64,000 nucleotides of DNA from Lithobates sylvaticus. Lineage: Eukaryota; Chordata; Amphibia; Anura; Ranidae. Shown here piece by piece: positions 1 through 12,000 of this stretch; positions within the stretch are counted from its first letter, which is position 1, and each line of letters starts with the position of its first letter. The notes under the pieces were generated by a model. It did no database searches, had not been told where the DNA came from, and saw nothing but the letters and a program-made list of their open reading frames with translations. The stretch is from assembly GCA_028564925.1 (NCBI GenBank), contig CM053028.1, positions 364,658,012 through 364,722,011 on the forward strand, in the 5' to 3' direction. The translations under genes were made by a program, and so were the position numbers.

Positions 1-98
1 ACTGCAGAATGAATATACCACAGGTACAACCTATAGGAAGCATGTGTGTGTGAGTTATGGAAAAAAATGTTGCACATATACCAAATTTTCCAAATGTT

Positions 99-755
99 TG
101 TAACGCCGAGCTCACGGCGTCCTCTGCCCTGCAGCGCCTCGGTCAGCTCCCCTGACCGCAGGCGCTGCTTTGTTTCCGGGATGCGATCCTCGGTCCGCCC
201 GGGGATCGCATCCCGCTCCTCTCACCTGTCCCCTGCAGGCTCTCTTCGGCGTGCGCGCGCCCCCGCTCCCCAGGCGCGCGCGCGCGACTCCGCCCCCAGT
301 TAAAGGGCCAGTGCACAATCAATTAGTGCCTGGCCCAATTACAGTTTCCCCAAATCCTATTAAAAACCCACTTCCCCTTCCTGTTCTCGCCGGATCTTGT
401 GTTGCCTTAGTGCCCAGTGAAAGCGTTTGTGTGTTTTGCTCCTTCTGTGTATCCAGACCTTTGCTGTTGCCCCCGACTACGAACCTTTGCCACCTGCCTT
501 GACCCTTTGCTACGTTTGACCTTGCCTCCGCCTAATCCTTGTGTACCGCGCCTGTCTCAGCTGTCAGTGGGGTCGAGTTGCTATTGGAAGACACGACCTG
601 GTTGCTACCGCCGCTACAAGTCCATCCCGCCTTGTGGCGGGCTCTGGTGAAAACCAGTAGCAACATTAGAACCGGTCCTCCAATACAACCCGTGCTATCG
701 CCCCATTGGCATAGGGGATCCACCTCCTGTTCCCCGCCGTACCCGGTACGTGACA
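99..755 (+). repeat. 5' LTR of the chromovirus
   Basis: 657-bp left LTR, starting TGTAACGCC and ending ACGTGACA, closely matching 4920-5607. It holds a TATA-like ATTAAAAACC near 358-367. About 30 bases further is GCCGGATCT (389-397), a likely RNA start, because its complement lies just inside the element at 758-766. The 5' part is GC-rich and carries CG-rich alternating stretches. Confidence 0.92.
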
Positions 756-767
756 GTAGATCCGGCC

Positions 768-1688
768 ATGGATCCCGCTGAGGTCCCGCTGCCTAGCCTT
801 TTGGATCTGACCACGGTGGTCGCTCAACAGGGACAGCAATTGGCGCAATTGACCGCTATGTTACAGCAGCTCCTGCCAGCCCTACCGCCAGCTCCTACAT
901 CTCCTCCTCCACGAGCCGCTGCCGCTAGAATCCGCCTGTCCCTTCCTGACAAATTCAATGGGGACCCCAAGCTGTGCCGAGGGTTCCTATCCCAGTGTTC
1001 CCTCCATCTGGAGATGTTGTCGGACCAGTTCCCCACAGAACGGTCAAAGGTGGCGTTCGTGGTTAGCCTACTATCAGATAAGGCCCTGGCCTGGGCTACA
1101 CCGCTTTGGGACCGTGGCGATCCTGCCACAGCTTCAGTTCCAGCCTTCTTTTCTGAGGTTCGTAGTGTCTTCGAGGAGCCAGCCCGGGCTTCCTCAGCAG
1201 AGACAGCTCTACTAAACCTTGTCCAAGGGAATTCTTCTGTGGGCGATTACGCCATTCAGTTCCGCACCCTGGCTTCTGAACTCTCTTGGAACAATGAGGC
1301 CCTCTGCACGACCTTCAAAAAAGGCCTATCCAGTCATGTTAAAGATGTGCTGGCCGCACGTGAGATTCCTGCTACCCTGTCTGAGCTAATCCAGCTGGCC
1401 ACCCGCATAGACATGCGTTTTACCGAGAGACGCTTAGAGTTACGCCAGGAGAAGGACCTCGCTCGCGTCAGGCGGTTTCCTTGCCTGGCACCTCTCTTCC
1501 AGAATCCTCTGCAACCCGTTCCTATGCCTCCCGCTGAGGAGGCTATGCAAGTGGATCGATCTCGCCTGACCACACAGGAGAGGTCTCGCCGCCGAGACCA
1601 TAATCTATGTCTGTACTGCGCCAGCCCGGATCATTTCTTAAAGGACTGCTCTATCCGCCCTCAGCGTCAGGGAAACGCTCGCACCTAG
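768..1688 (+). mobile_element. gag region of the chromovirus
   Basis: Open reading frame starting MDPAEVPLPSLL just after the LTR. It has the usual Ty3-type capsid region (KFNGDPKLCRGFLSQC, then FKKGLSSHVKDVLA) and one CCHC zinc knuckle at the C terminus (CLYCASPDHFLKDC). The product would form the element's capsid. An in-frame ATG at 750 lies inside the LTR, and the start at 768 is preferred because it follows the LTR and priming site. Treated as part of a fossil element, not a host gene. Confidence 0.85.
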
Positions 1689-4600
1689 CTAACGTGGGAG
1701 AGGCGCTGCTAGGTGTGGATTCTTCCTCTCCACGTCTGACCATTCCAGTGAGGATCTCTCTGACCAAGGAATCTTCTTTCTCTGCTGTAGCCTTTTTGGA
1801 CTCCGGCTCTGCAGGGAACTTCATTGAAGCCTCTCTCATCAACAAATTCAATATTCCCATCACCCGTCTTGCCAAACCAGTTTTCATCACCTCGGTAAAT
1901 GGTCAAAATTTGAACTGTATCGTGCGTTATCGCACCGAACTTCTCCTCATGAGAAATGGAGTTCTCCATTATGAAAAGATTGACTTCTTTGTGCTACCTA
2001 ATTGTACCTCGGAGATCCTTTTGGGCCTACCCTGGCTCCAGCTTCATTCTCCTACCCTCGACTGGTCCTCGGGGGACATCAAAAGTTGGGGTCCTTCCTG
2101 CCACAGGCATTGCCTCAAAGCGGTGCCCATTAAACAAGTTTCCATCTCTGCCTCTCTGCCTAGTCTTCCCAAACCTTACCGGGACTTTTCCGATGTGTTT
2201 TGCAAAAAACAAGCTGAGGTCTTGCCGCCACATAGACCCTTTGATTGCCCTATTGACCTCCTCCCTGGTACCACCCCGTCCCGTGGCAGGATCTACCCTC
2301 TCTCCATCCCGGAGACACAAGCTATGACTGAGTACATCCAGGAGAACCTCAAGAAAGGTTTCATCCACAAGTCCTCTTCCCCTGCTGGAGCAGGATTCTT
2401 CTTTGTCGCCAAAAAGGACGGGTCCTTACGTCCCTACATTGACTATCGTAGTCTTAATAAAATCACTGTGAAGAATCGCTACCCCCTACCTCTCATCTCA
2501 GAACTTTTTGACCGTTTGCGCGGAGCAAGCATTTTTACCAAACTGGACCTCCGGGGCGCATACAATCTCATCCGTATTCGCAAAGGCGATGAATGGAAAA
2601 CCGCCTTCAACACCCGTGACGGACACTTTGAATACCTCGTCATGCCCTTCGGTTTATGCAATGCCCCTGCGGTCTTTCAAGATTTTGTGAATGAGATTTT
2701 CAGAGACTTGCTGTACTCCTGTGTTGTTGTCTATCTGGATGATATCCTGATTTTCTCCTCTAGTCTGGAGGAGCACCGTCTTCATGTCCGTCAAGTGCTC
2801 CAACGGCTCCGTGATAACCGTCTTTACGCCAAACTAGAGAAATGTCTCTTTGAACGCTGCAGTCTTCCCTTCCTGGGTTACTTGGTCTCTGGACAAGGGC
2901 TCCAAATGGACCCGGAGAAACTTTCTGCCGTCTTGAACTGGCCACGTCCTACAGGGCTACGGGCCATCCAGCGTTTCCTCGGATTCGCCAACTATTACCG
3001 CCAGTTCATTTCCCACTTCTCCACCATTGTCGCGCCTATTGTGGCACTAACCAAAAAAAATGCGAATCCGAGGTCCTGGCCCCCTCCAGCTGATGAGGCA
3101 TTTGACCGCCTCAAGTCTGTCTTTGCCTCTGCCCCCGTTCTATCTAGGCCTGACCCTCTCAAACCGTTCCTCCTGGAAGTCGATGCCTCCTCTGTGGGAG
3201 CTGGAGCCGTACTACTCCAGAAAGACTCCAAGGGCAAGAACATCACCTGTGTTTTTTTCTCCAAGACCTTTTCCCCCCCTGAAAAGAACTATTCCATCGG
3301 AGACCGTGAATTACTGGCCATTAAGCTAGCACTGGAGGAGTGGAGACATCTCCTTGAGGGGTCCACTCATCTTATCACAATCTTCACTGATCACAAAAAT
3401 CTTTCTTACCTCCAGTCCGCCCAGCGGTTAAACCCACGCCAAGCTAGGTGGTCGTTGTTTTTTGCCCGCTTCAACTTTGAGATCCATTTCTGTCCTGCGG
3501 ACAAGAATGTCAGGGCTGACGCCCTCTCTCGTTCCACCGATACCTCTGAGTCCGAGTGTCCTGTACAACACATTGTACCTCCTGAGTGTCTGATCTCTTC
3601 TGCCCCTGCCTCCTTACTGCAAGTCCCTCCAGGGAAAACCTTGGTCCCCCCACGTCTTCGGCTTCAGGTCCTCAAATGGGGTCACTCCTCTCATCTGGCT
3701 GGTCATCCTGGAATCAAGAAATCCTCCCAACTGATTGCCAGGTATTACTGGTGGCCCTCCTTAAAAAAGGATGTGACGGATTTCGTACAAGCCTGTACCA
3801 TATGTGCTCGTAACAAGACCCCTCACCAGAAGCCTGCTGTTCTTCTTCATCCCCTGCCTGTGCCTGAACGACCCTGGGCCCACATAGCTATGGACTTCAT
3901 CACGGACCGTGGATCGTTTCTCCAAAATGGCACATTTTGTCCCGCTTCCAGGTCTCCCTTCGGCTCCTATACTCGTGAAACATTTCTTCCTTCAGATTTT
4001 CCGTCTTCATGGACTTCCGTCCCACATCGTCTCGGACAGAGGCGTCCAATTTGTGTCCAAATTCTGGAGAGCTCTCTGCAGTCAACTGAAAGTCAAACTA
4101 GACTTCTCCTCTGCCTACCACCCACAGTCCAATGGACAAGTGGAGAGAGTCAACCAGATCCTTGGGGCCTACCTGCGACACTTTGTCTCGGCCCGTCAAG
4201 ACGACTGGGCTGACCTCCTGCCCTGGGCCGAATTTTCTTACAACTTGAAAGAGTCTGAGTCCTCCTCTCAATCACCCTTCTTTGTGGTTTACGGCCGTCA
4301 TCCTCTTCCCCCCCTTCCCATCCCCACTTCTTCCGGAGTCCCCGCTGTAGACGAAGTCACCCAAGAACTGTCGTCCATCTGGAGAGAGACCCAAAGGTCG
4401 CTTGCCCTGGCCTCTTCTCGCATGAAGAGACATGCTGACAGCAAAAGAAGACCTCCTCCGGTATTCTCCCCTGGCGATAGGGTGTGGCTCTCCTCCAAGC
4501 ACATCAGGTTCCGCATCCCCAGTTACAAGTTGGGTCCCCGCTACCTCGGCCCATTCAAGATCAAGGCTCGGATCAATTCCGTGTCCTACAAACTGCATCT

Positions 4601-5006
4601 TCCTCCTTCCCTTCGCATTCCCAACTCCTTCCATGTTTCTCTCCTCAAACCCTTTATTCTTAATCACTTTTCCCCCAAGGTCACCGCTCCTGCTACGGTC
4701 ACCGGCTCCTCCGACATTTTCTCCGTTAAAGAGATCCTTGCCTCTAAAACCGTCCGAGGTAAACGTTTCTATCTTGTTGACTGGGAGAACTGTGGGCCTG
4801 AGGAGAGGTCCTGGGAACCTGAGGGTAACATCATTGACAAGGATCTCATCCGCAGGTTCTTGGGTTCCAGGAGGAGGGGGAGGCCCAAGAAGAGGGGGAG
4901 ACCCAAGGGGGGGGGGTACTGTAACGCCGAGCGCTCCGGGCATCCCCTCCACCCCGGAGCGCTCACGGCGTCCTCTGCCCTGCAGCGCCTCGGTCAGCTC
5001 CCCTGA
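1607..5006 (+). mobile_element. pol region of the chromovirus (PR-RT-RH-IN-chromodomain)
   Basis: Polyprotein region overlapping the end of gag. Visible family landmarks: a retropepsin-like FLDSGSAGNFI; RT blocks FFVAKKDGSLRPYIDYR, YLVMPFGLCNAPA and VVYLDDIL; RNase H blocks LEVDASSVGAGAVL and FTDHKNL; an integrase zinc region (HLAGHPGIKK ... CTIC); integrase core DRFSKMAHFVPL and SDRGVQF; and a chromodomain (FYLVDWENCGPEERSWEP) followed by a basic RGRPKKRGRPK tail. The region looks broken about once. It is described only as the remains of a transposon. Confidence 0.88.
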
Positions 5007-5607
5007 CCGCAGGCGCTGCTTTGTTTCCGGGATGCGATCCTCGGTCCGCCCGGGGATCGCATCCTGCTCCTCTCACCTGTCCCCTGCAGGCTCTCTTCGG
5101 CGTGCGCGCGCCCCCCGCTCCCCAGGCGCGCGTGCGCGACTCCGCCCCCAGTTAAAGGGCCCGTGCACAATCAATTAGTGCCTGGCCCAATTACAGTTTC
5201 CCCAAATCCTATTAAAAACTCACTTCCCCTTCCTGTTCTCGCCGGATCTTGTGTTGCCTTAGTGCCCAGTGAAAGCGTTTGTGTGTTTTGCTCCTTCTGT
5301 GTATCCAGACCTTTGCTGTTGCCCCCGACTACGAACCTTTGCCACCTGCCTTGACCCTTTGCTACGTTTGACCTTGCCTCCGCCTAATCCTTGTGTACCG
5401 CGCCTGTCTCAGCTGTCAGTGGGGTCGAGTTGCTATTGGAAGACACGACCTGGTTGCTACCGCCGCTACAAGTCCATCCCGCCTTGCGGCGGGCTCTGGT
5501 GAAAACCAGTAGCAACATTAGAACCGGTCCTCCAATACAACCCGTGCTATCGCCCCATTGGCATAGGGGATCCACCTCCTGTTCCCCGCCGTACCCGGTA
5601 CGTGACA
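4920..5607 (+). repeat. 3' LTR of the chromovirus
   Basis: 688-bp right LTR, nearly identical to the left LTR but slightly longer, preceded by a polyG-rich polypurine tract and followed by the target duplication ATGTT. The near identity of the two LTRs supports a recent insertion. Confidence 0.92.
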
Positions 5608-5871
5608 ATGTTCCTTAAAAAAAAAAAAAAAAAAATTGTGTACGCAATTATATTAAACACTCTTAGTTGACAGCTAAACTCACTGTCCAGTCAGCAAGGT
5701 CAATGGCCTGTTGCAGAGGTATGTGACTGGCTAAATCAGGCTCATTTGCACTTGTGGTTGGGCGGGCCCCCTTAAGCTGCACAAGCAATGGCCGAGGGTG
5801 CATAAATGCCGCTGCAGGAATAATACCCCCCTGTCAATGTTAAACATTGCCTCCTCAGTGTCTGGCAAACA

Positions 5872-5911
5872 CCTCTGAAAAGCAATCTGAGCATGGATTG
5901 CTTTTCAGAGG
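5872..5911. repeat. Perfect 16-bp hairpin
   Basis: Inverted repeat with arms CCTCTGAAAAGCAATC and GATTGCTTTTCAGAGG around an 8-base loop. It sits in a KNG1 intron just upstream of a coding exon. It is probably the core of a small palindromic repeat. No transcript can be inferred. Confidence 0.6.
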
Positions 5912-6043
5912 AGCAGCAGTCCTTGCCACTACTGTAAAAGGGGCATTAAGCTGAAATTATTTGCAAAATAAAACAATTTTCTGATTGCTAAAAAACACAG
6001 TCAGTGCAAAATAAAAAAAAATTACACATTTTTTTTCTTCCAG

Positions 6044-9000
6044 GAAACAGGTGAATGTGAACTCCACGTAGCTATAACACCTGATGGCCAAGTAAATGAT
6101 ATCCTCTTGACGTGCACATCACAAGCTGGTAAGTAACCAAACTACAAAATATTATGCCATTTACCATTTTAGATCAGAAAAGTAATGCCTCCTTTTTTCC
6201 TTTCCAATGCTGCACTGCAGCTTCTTGCCAGCAGATGGAGGTGTACAACTATCTCTATGGCCTAATGACAAAGGATCCAAAAATTGTCTTCATTACCAAT
6301 GTGTTTTGCTGACAATTTGCAGCATATCAACAAATATTTACAGTACACTGGTTTATAAAGTGCTAACGGTGCAAGCTAAAAAAAAAACTCTTGCTTTAAA
6401 ATCCAATATAAAATAACTGCAAATGTAGGATGTCAGCAGTCTAATCAATTATTTTCAGAGATTTTAATCAAGTCAGACTATTGACCTTGCTCCTATAATT
6501 ACTGGGATCAGTGCCACTCAATTACTGCAATCCCCCCCTCTTCAGAGATAGCAACCCAATGTGCCAGGCACATGAGCTTGGTAAGGGCTCATTAAAGTGG
6601 GCACCTACCATGCCCTAATTCCTGGCTGCTTTGATGGATGAGCAGAAAATGGGGCAGCTATAACAAAGCACCAGTCTTTTTCTCACAGGCGATGAGCTTT
6701 TACACACAATTGGTGTCCTACGAGATCGGGTAAGTTGTTACTCCTTCCTTTTCCAACTGGTAGAGTTTCTTGAACCCCTTTACCAATTTACTTTGGTGCA
6801 TTGGGTTTAATTGAAAGCAAAACACACTGTTTTTAATAAGTAATAGAAACAACTAGTTCTCATTAAAAAATAAATAAAAGATATGTATTGCCATGCCATA
6901 TCTAGTGTTACTATTTTTGAAATTCCCCATCTAAGGTGAATTTTGAGAAGGCAATTGGCCCTTACTGCTTTCATCAGCTGGTGAATGACTGTTAACTGAA
7001 CAGCACTCTAGAAGTACCAGACCATGAACAGAGACAGACTGTTATAGTCCATTACATATTCTCTGAATGGTTAATTTCTTTGTTTATTCAGCAGGATTTA
7101 TTGTGGTTGCATAGGTCCTATTGAATTGATGAAGTAATTAACAATGGCAGTTGGGAAGTAGACCATGGAAATCTACCTTGATTCCATTGTCCAGTACTAA
7201 GACGGATTTTAATTATTCAGTTGCACTTTGGCAGCTGTTCTGTACATATATTGAAATGTACAAGGAATTTTTTCAAGAATAGGATGACCTAGCTCGGCAC
7301 ATCAAAGAAAAAATACACCCCTCCCCCCCAATATTTATTTCATTTTTACATTTCAAAAGTTTAAAAAGGAGGAGAGGAGGAGCAATTTAATTTCTAGGAA
7401 AATAAACTTTTAGGCCTGATATGCATACACTGCATCTCACTATCTTTTAAGAGGAGAGAAACACTTTTTAAAGATGATCTTGTATTGTTATTAACACAGT
7501 AATAAGAAATTTAATTGTGTGGACTTTTTTTTTTTTTTTAAAGGGATTGATATTGAAAAAGGGACACTTCCCTCATTTTATAGGTTTTCCTTCAACTTTT
7601 TTTTTTTTTTCTCAAAGAAGTTTATTAAAGAAAGATAAGAGAACAAAAAGTCAAACAAGTCATAGAATTTTATTCCAGATAATACAATGTTACAGTCATT
7701 ATAAGCAGCAATCACTTTGCACCATTGTATAACATGAAGTATTCCCTATGCACACCCACCACGCAACTCAGCAAGGCCGTCTAAGCTTCACACTAACAGG
7801 TACCACTATGATCCGAATTTCTATAAGAAAGTTATTAGAGTAATATTCTGGCCAATACCAGATCTACTGGAGAGAGTTCAGGGGTATCTAACCAGGGTGA
7901 TCACACTTTAGTAAATTTGCCAGGGCGTCCTCTGTGTTGAAATATATACTTCTCCAACCGTAGAGTGTCCACCAGTTGAGCAAACTATTCCTTCACCATG
8001 GGAGGGTCTTCCTTCAACTTTTTTTTTTTTTTTTTTTTTTAGAGAGTTCCCTTAAATGTTTATGTAAATAATAATTATATCATTACATAAACTCCATCAT
8101 ATTTATATTGATTTTCTGGTAGCTATGACGATTTGCGAGGAAGCTTCTGTGGACAGCATCACAGAATACATACATTTAATACTTAGGGCTCATGTACACA
8201 AGTTTTTTTGGTTTTTTTTTGCATCTTGCCCTACTTCCCAATTAATAGAAATGTAAAGCAACTCGAAGCAGCTTCAAAACGCAGAAAGTAACAGCTGGAC
8301 GAAACTATTTACACAAATGAAAGCACCTCTGAAGGAAATCAAAGCAACTCAGAAGTACTTGAAAGCATGAGTCTGATGCTTGTGTATGTGAACCTTTATG
8401 CTGCCTAATGATTTGACATCCTTCTAATCCAAGCATCCCGCTGGCAAAACACCTTTTCCTCATGTTTATGAGGACAACGGCCTCTTCCCTACAACCCTGG
8501 ATCTGTGGTTGTGGGAGTCTGCAGGTGGGGGTGGGGCTTATCGGAATATGGAAGCAGCCTTTAACAATAAGGGGTCCACAAACTTAGTACATAGTAACAC
8601 ATAGTAAATCATTCACACGAAAAAAGGAAAAAGTCCCACAATGTAAATCCATTGCCATCCAGTGATGCAAATTCATGTCAATGATGATAAACAACACCCA
8701 ACGATTGCCAAAATGTGACTATTGTCACATTAACCCTCCGCTTTTGTTTGCATGGCTCATGGTTTCCCAGCCAGTAAGTGAATGGGGCTGGATGAGGTCA
8801 TCAGTTATTAAGGACACGGTAATCATTGATGGCAAAGAAGCTGGGCCGTAAGTGTGTTGTATGTTTCTCACATTGCAATAAGCATATTCTGAAGAGAGCT
8901 ACAGTATATGTGTGACTTGCACTTGTACTGTTGTGGTTGCTTTGGTGCATGATTTCCCTTTAGGGCCCTTGTTTATGGTATTTTGGGCTTTTGACAATGA

Positions 9001-12000
9001 GCAAATTTGGCTGGCTTTTCAGATGAGTTTGAGACTCTTCTGAGATCATTCAGAAATTAATGACAAGTGCAACTGACCTGCAGTTACCATCCTTCTGATC
9101 TGCAGTTGACTTCCTTTTAACCTGCATCCTGGATGTTTAGCACACTGAGGGGGTTATTTACTAAAGGCAAATCCACTTTGCACTGCAAGTGCACTTGGAA
9201 GTGCAGTCGCTGTAGATCTGAGGTGGACATGCAAGGAAAATAACAAACAGCATTTTAGCTTGCACATGATTGGACGGTAAAATCAGCAGAGCTTCCCCTC
9301 ATTTCAGATCTTCCCCTCAGATCTACAGCGACTGCACTTCCAAGTGCACTTGTAGTGCAAAGTGGATTTTCCTTTAGTAAATAACCCCCTGAGTGTTGCT
9401 TACGTTAACAGTTCCAGTACAGAGATAGAACAATGTTCAAGTTGATTCCCATGGTGATCCTACTCAGTCTGAAAGCAGTAGCACAGGATGGCGGCATCTG
9501 GACAGCAGCATCAGTCTTGTTGTTTTCTATATTTAAAATGTAATAAAAACAATGTTCTGCCATTCAAAATAAGGCCGCAAATCTGAGCATTCTGGGAACG
9601 CGGGGAGAAATGTGTGTTTCTGCCTACGTTTTTGGAAACATGTGCATAATATGCAAATGCAGCCCCAAACGTGGGTTGTGGTCCTGCATTTTGTCACACA
9701 AAAAAAGCGCAAAATCATGATAAGCAAAAGCATTTGGCTTGGTCCCAAAAAAATAAATAAATATATTTTAAAAAAGGGTACATGAGTTACTTTGGGGCAC
9801 TTGTTGCACTTAGGGAAGGCCATTCAAGTAAATAGTCTAACCTGTGCTGTTGTGCAACAAACATGCCAAAAAAAAGTGAAGCATAGCATCGTTTAGGTGT
9901 GATTGCAGCCTAAAAGTAACATTTGCTCTTATTTATATTTCATTTGTTATTCACGCAAGATTTTAGATAGGAGCTTAATGTACTGACCCTTTCATGACTT
10001 TTTATGTAAACTACTATGTTCCCAGGAGTTTGCCTTAGCTGTCCTTTAAAGGTGGACCCTGATGATCCTGAACTCCTGACTCTATTAAGTCAAGTTATAG
10101 ATGAGTATAATTCCAACATTAACGTTACAAAGCTGCACAAGCTATTCAGAGTGACGAAGGCAACAAAATACGTAAGTTCATATATGCATTCATGATAATA
10201 TTTTAAAAGTATGCATTTATAAAACGATCTCTAAATATGAAATGATTGTCATCCACAAACACGTGCTTATGAGTATGCTTGAGTAGAATTTATTAAGCCC
10301 TGGTTCATATTGGAGCGATTTGGCATGCGATTTTACATGTAAAATCGCATGCCAAATTGGCAGCAATTGCCAGCAATGACACCGTCTAAATCGGTTGCGT
10401 CACCGCACCGATTCCCAAAAGTAGTTTCTGTACTAGTTTTGGCAGCTTTGGGGTGTGATTTCCATTGACATCTGTGCAGCAACTCGCACAGATGTCTCTT
10501 AAATCACCCCCCAAGTCGGGACTGACATGTGGGAATGAAATCATGCGAGTTCAACTAAACTCGCACAATTTCTTTACTGCTCTCAGTGTGAACCTACACT
10601 AAAGAGAACTGGAAGTGAGGCACATTCACCCTAAATGGGGCCCCAGTGGGAGTGGGAGTACTAAAACTGGAGAGTGCAATATCTGGTTTCTATGCAGAGC
10701 TGCACCAATCAGCTTCCAAGTTTTAGGCCTCATGCACACTGGACAGCTGCTGTTTTTGGCTTCAAACGTTTTTTTCTGCAGTCAATAAACTCCCCAGCAT
10801 GTTATCCTATGTGTCCATGCACACATAGGCTGTTATCAGCAGTTTTTGTCAGGGGCGTTTTCTGGCTGGAAAAAAAAAAACCGAACTAGTGGGTTTTCAG
10901 AGGAGTTTTTCAGCTGTAAAAATGCTCTAACTCTGTAAAAAGCTGAAAACAGCTTAAAAACGCAAAAAAAATATGAAAAAATGCTGCTATTTGCCACTTA
11001 TCAGCATTTTTGAGCCATAAGCTTTTATGGGAGTATAGTTTTGCTAAAAAAAAAAAATCCCAAAAAATGCTGAAAAAAGCTACTACAAAAATGCTGAAAA
11101 ACTCACTCACGTTACTGCCTTTTTTATAATGTCCAGTGTGCATGAGGCCTTAGGGCTCTTTCACACGGACGTGTCCGTGTACAGAGCCTGCTCTGCACAG
11201 TGGGGGATCGCTCCGTTAATCCCCCGCTGTGCAGGAAGATGACAGGTCTGTCTCTGCACTCTGTGCAGGGACGGACCTGTCAGAGCGCCGCTTTCCCCTA
11301 TGGGAGAGTCACCCCATCTGATCCGCAGACGGATGTAAAAATAGCTTTTTCCTCCGTCACACTTTTTCGGATTGGAGCAGATTGGATGTCAGCGGACATG
11401 TCACCGCTGACATCCGATGCTCCATAGAGGTCTATGGAGTGTCCGTTCAGGTCCGCCAAAAAAACTGACAGGTGAACCTGAACGGACCGCCCGTGTGAAA
11501 GGGGCCTTATTGTCAAAGCTATTGAACAAGCTGAAGTTAGAAACTGATTGGCTTCCATGCACAGCTGCACCAGATTCTGAGTGCTCCAGTTTTAGTAAAT
11601 CTCACCTACAGTGCATGGTCCAGCAACGACTCCCCACAATGATTGTCCAGTCTTCAATAATAGTGCAGAAAAGAGGAAAGCATTGCTTGGCATTGCCACT
11701 GTGGAAAGGAGCAGAGGTACTTGAAGTGTTGATACTAAGACCCCTTTCACACTGAGGCATTTTTCAGGCGCTTTTGGGCTAAAAATAGCACCTGTAAAGC
11801 ACCTGAAAAACACCTGAAAAACACCTCCCCTGCAGCCCCAGTGTGAAAGCCTCAGTGCTTTCACACTGGGGCGCTGTGCTGGCAGGACATTAAAAAAATT
11901 TCTGCAAGCAGCATCTTTGGCTCCACCACTCCTGCCCATTGAAATGCCTGCAAAGCACCTCTGCGCTACACGGGCGCATTTAACCCTTTCAGCCGCTAAC

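Larger units (their letters stand above)
99..5607 (+). mobile_element. Ty3/gypsy chromovirus (sushi-like), nearly whole fossil
   Basis: An LTR retrotransposon bounded by two similar LTRs (99-755 and 4920-5607) that start TG and end CA. It is flanked by the 5-bp direct repeat ATGTT (94-98 and 5608-5612). Internal parts in order: gag (about 768-1688), protease, reverse transcriptase with a YLDD motif near 2.73 kb, RNase H, integrase with an HHCC-type zinc region near 3.7-3.8 kb, and a C-terminal chromodomain near 4.72-4.86 kb. A G-rich polypurine tract abuts the 3' LTR at about 4905-4916. The chromodomain puts it in the chromovirus branch, and the self-priming signature fits the Tf1/sushi type. 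Gag and pol lie in different frames, as is common in the family. It looks nearly intact, with roughly one break in pol. The LTRs differ at few sites by eye, so the insertion looks fairly young. Confidence 0.93.
6129..10025 (+). other. KNG1 intron between cystatin domains 2 and 3
   Basis: Non-coding, AT-rich. It holds a Tx1-type LINE 3' fragment (about 7601-8008), a palindromic MITE (9150-9388) and several poly-T runs. Nothing else recognised. Confidence 0.6.
10658..11602. mobile_element. MITE (ACTAAAACTGGAG family) split by two nested MITEs
   Basis: Outer element with ends CTAAAACTGGAGAGTGC and GTGCTCCAGTTTTAG. An uninterrupted relative is at 16286-16463. At its internal TTTTATTG site two other MITEs were inserted one after the other (10726-11149 and 11153-11506), each bordered by TTA. 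Confidence 0.7.

Noticed and set aside
4272-4952. 226-codon minus-strand open frame
   Set aside because: Antisense shadow of the chromovirus pol region.
6689-6729. Exon-like 41-bp segment with good acceptor (CTCACAG) and donor (GTAAGT) in a KNG1 intron
   Set aside because: Its length is not a multiple of three. Including it breaks the frame between 6044-6128 and 10026-10171, which join perfectly without it, and the family has no exon there.
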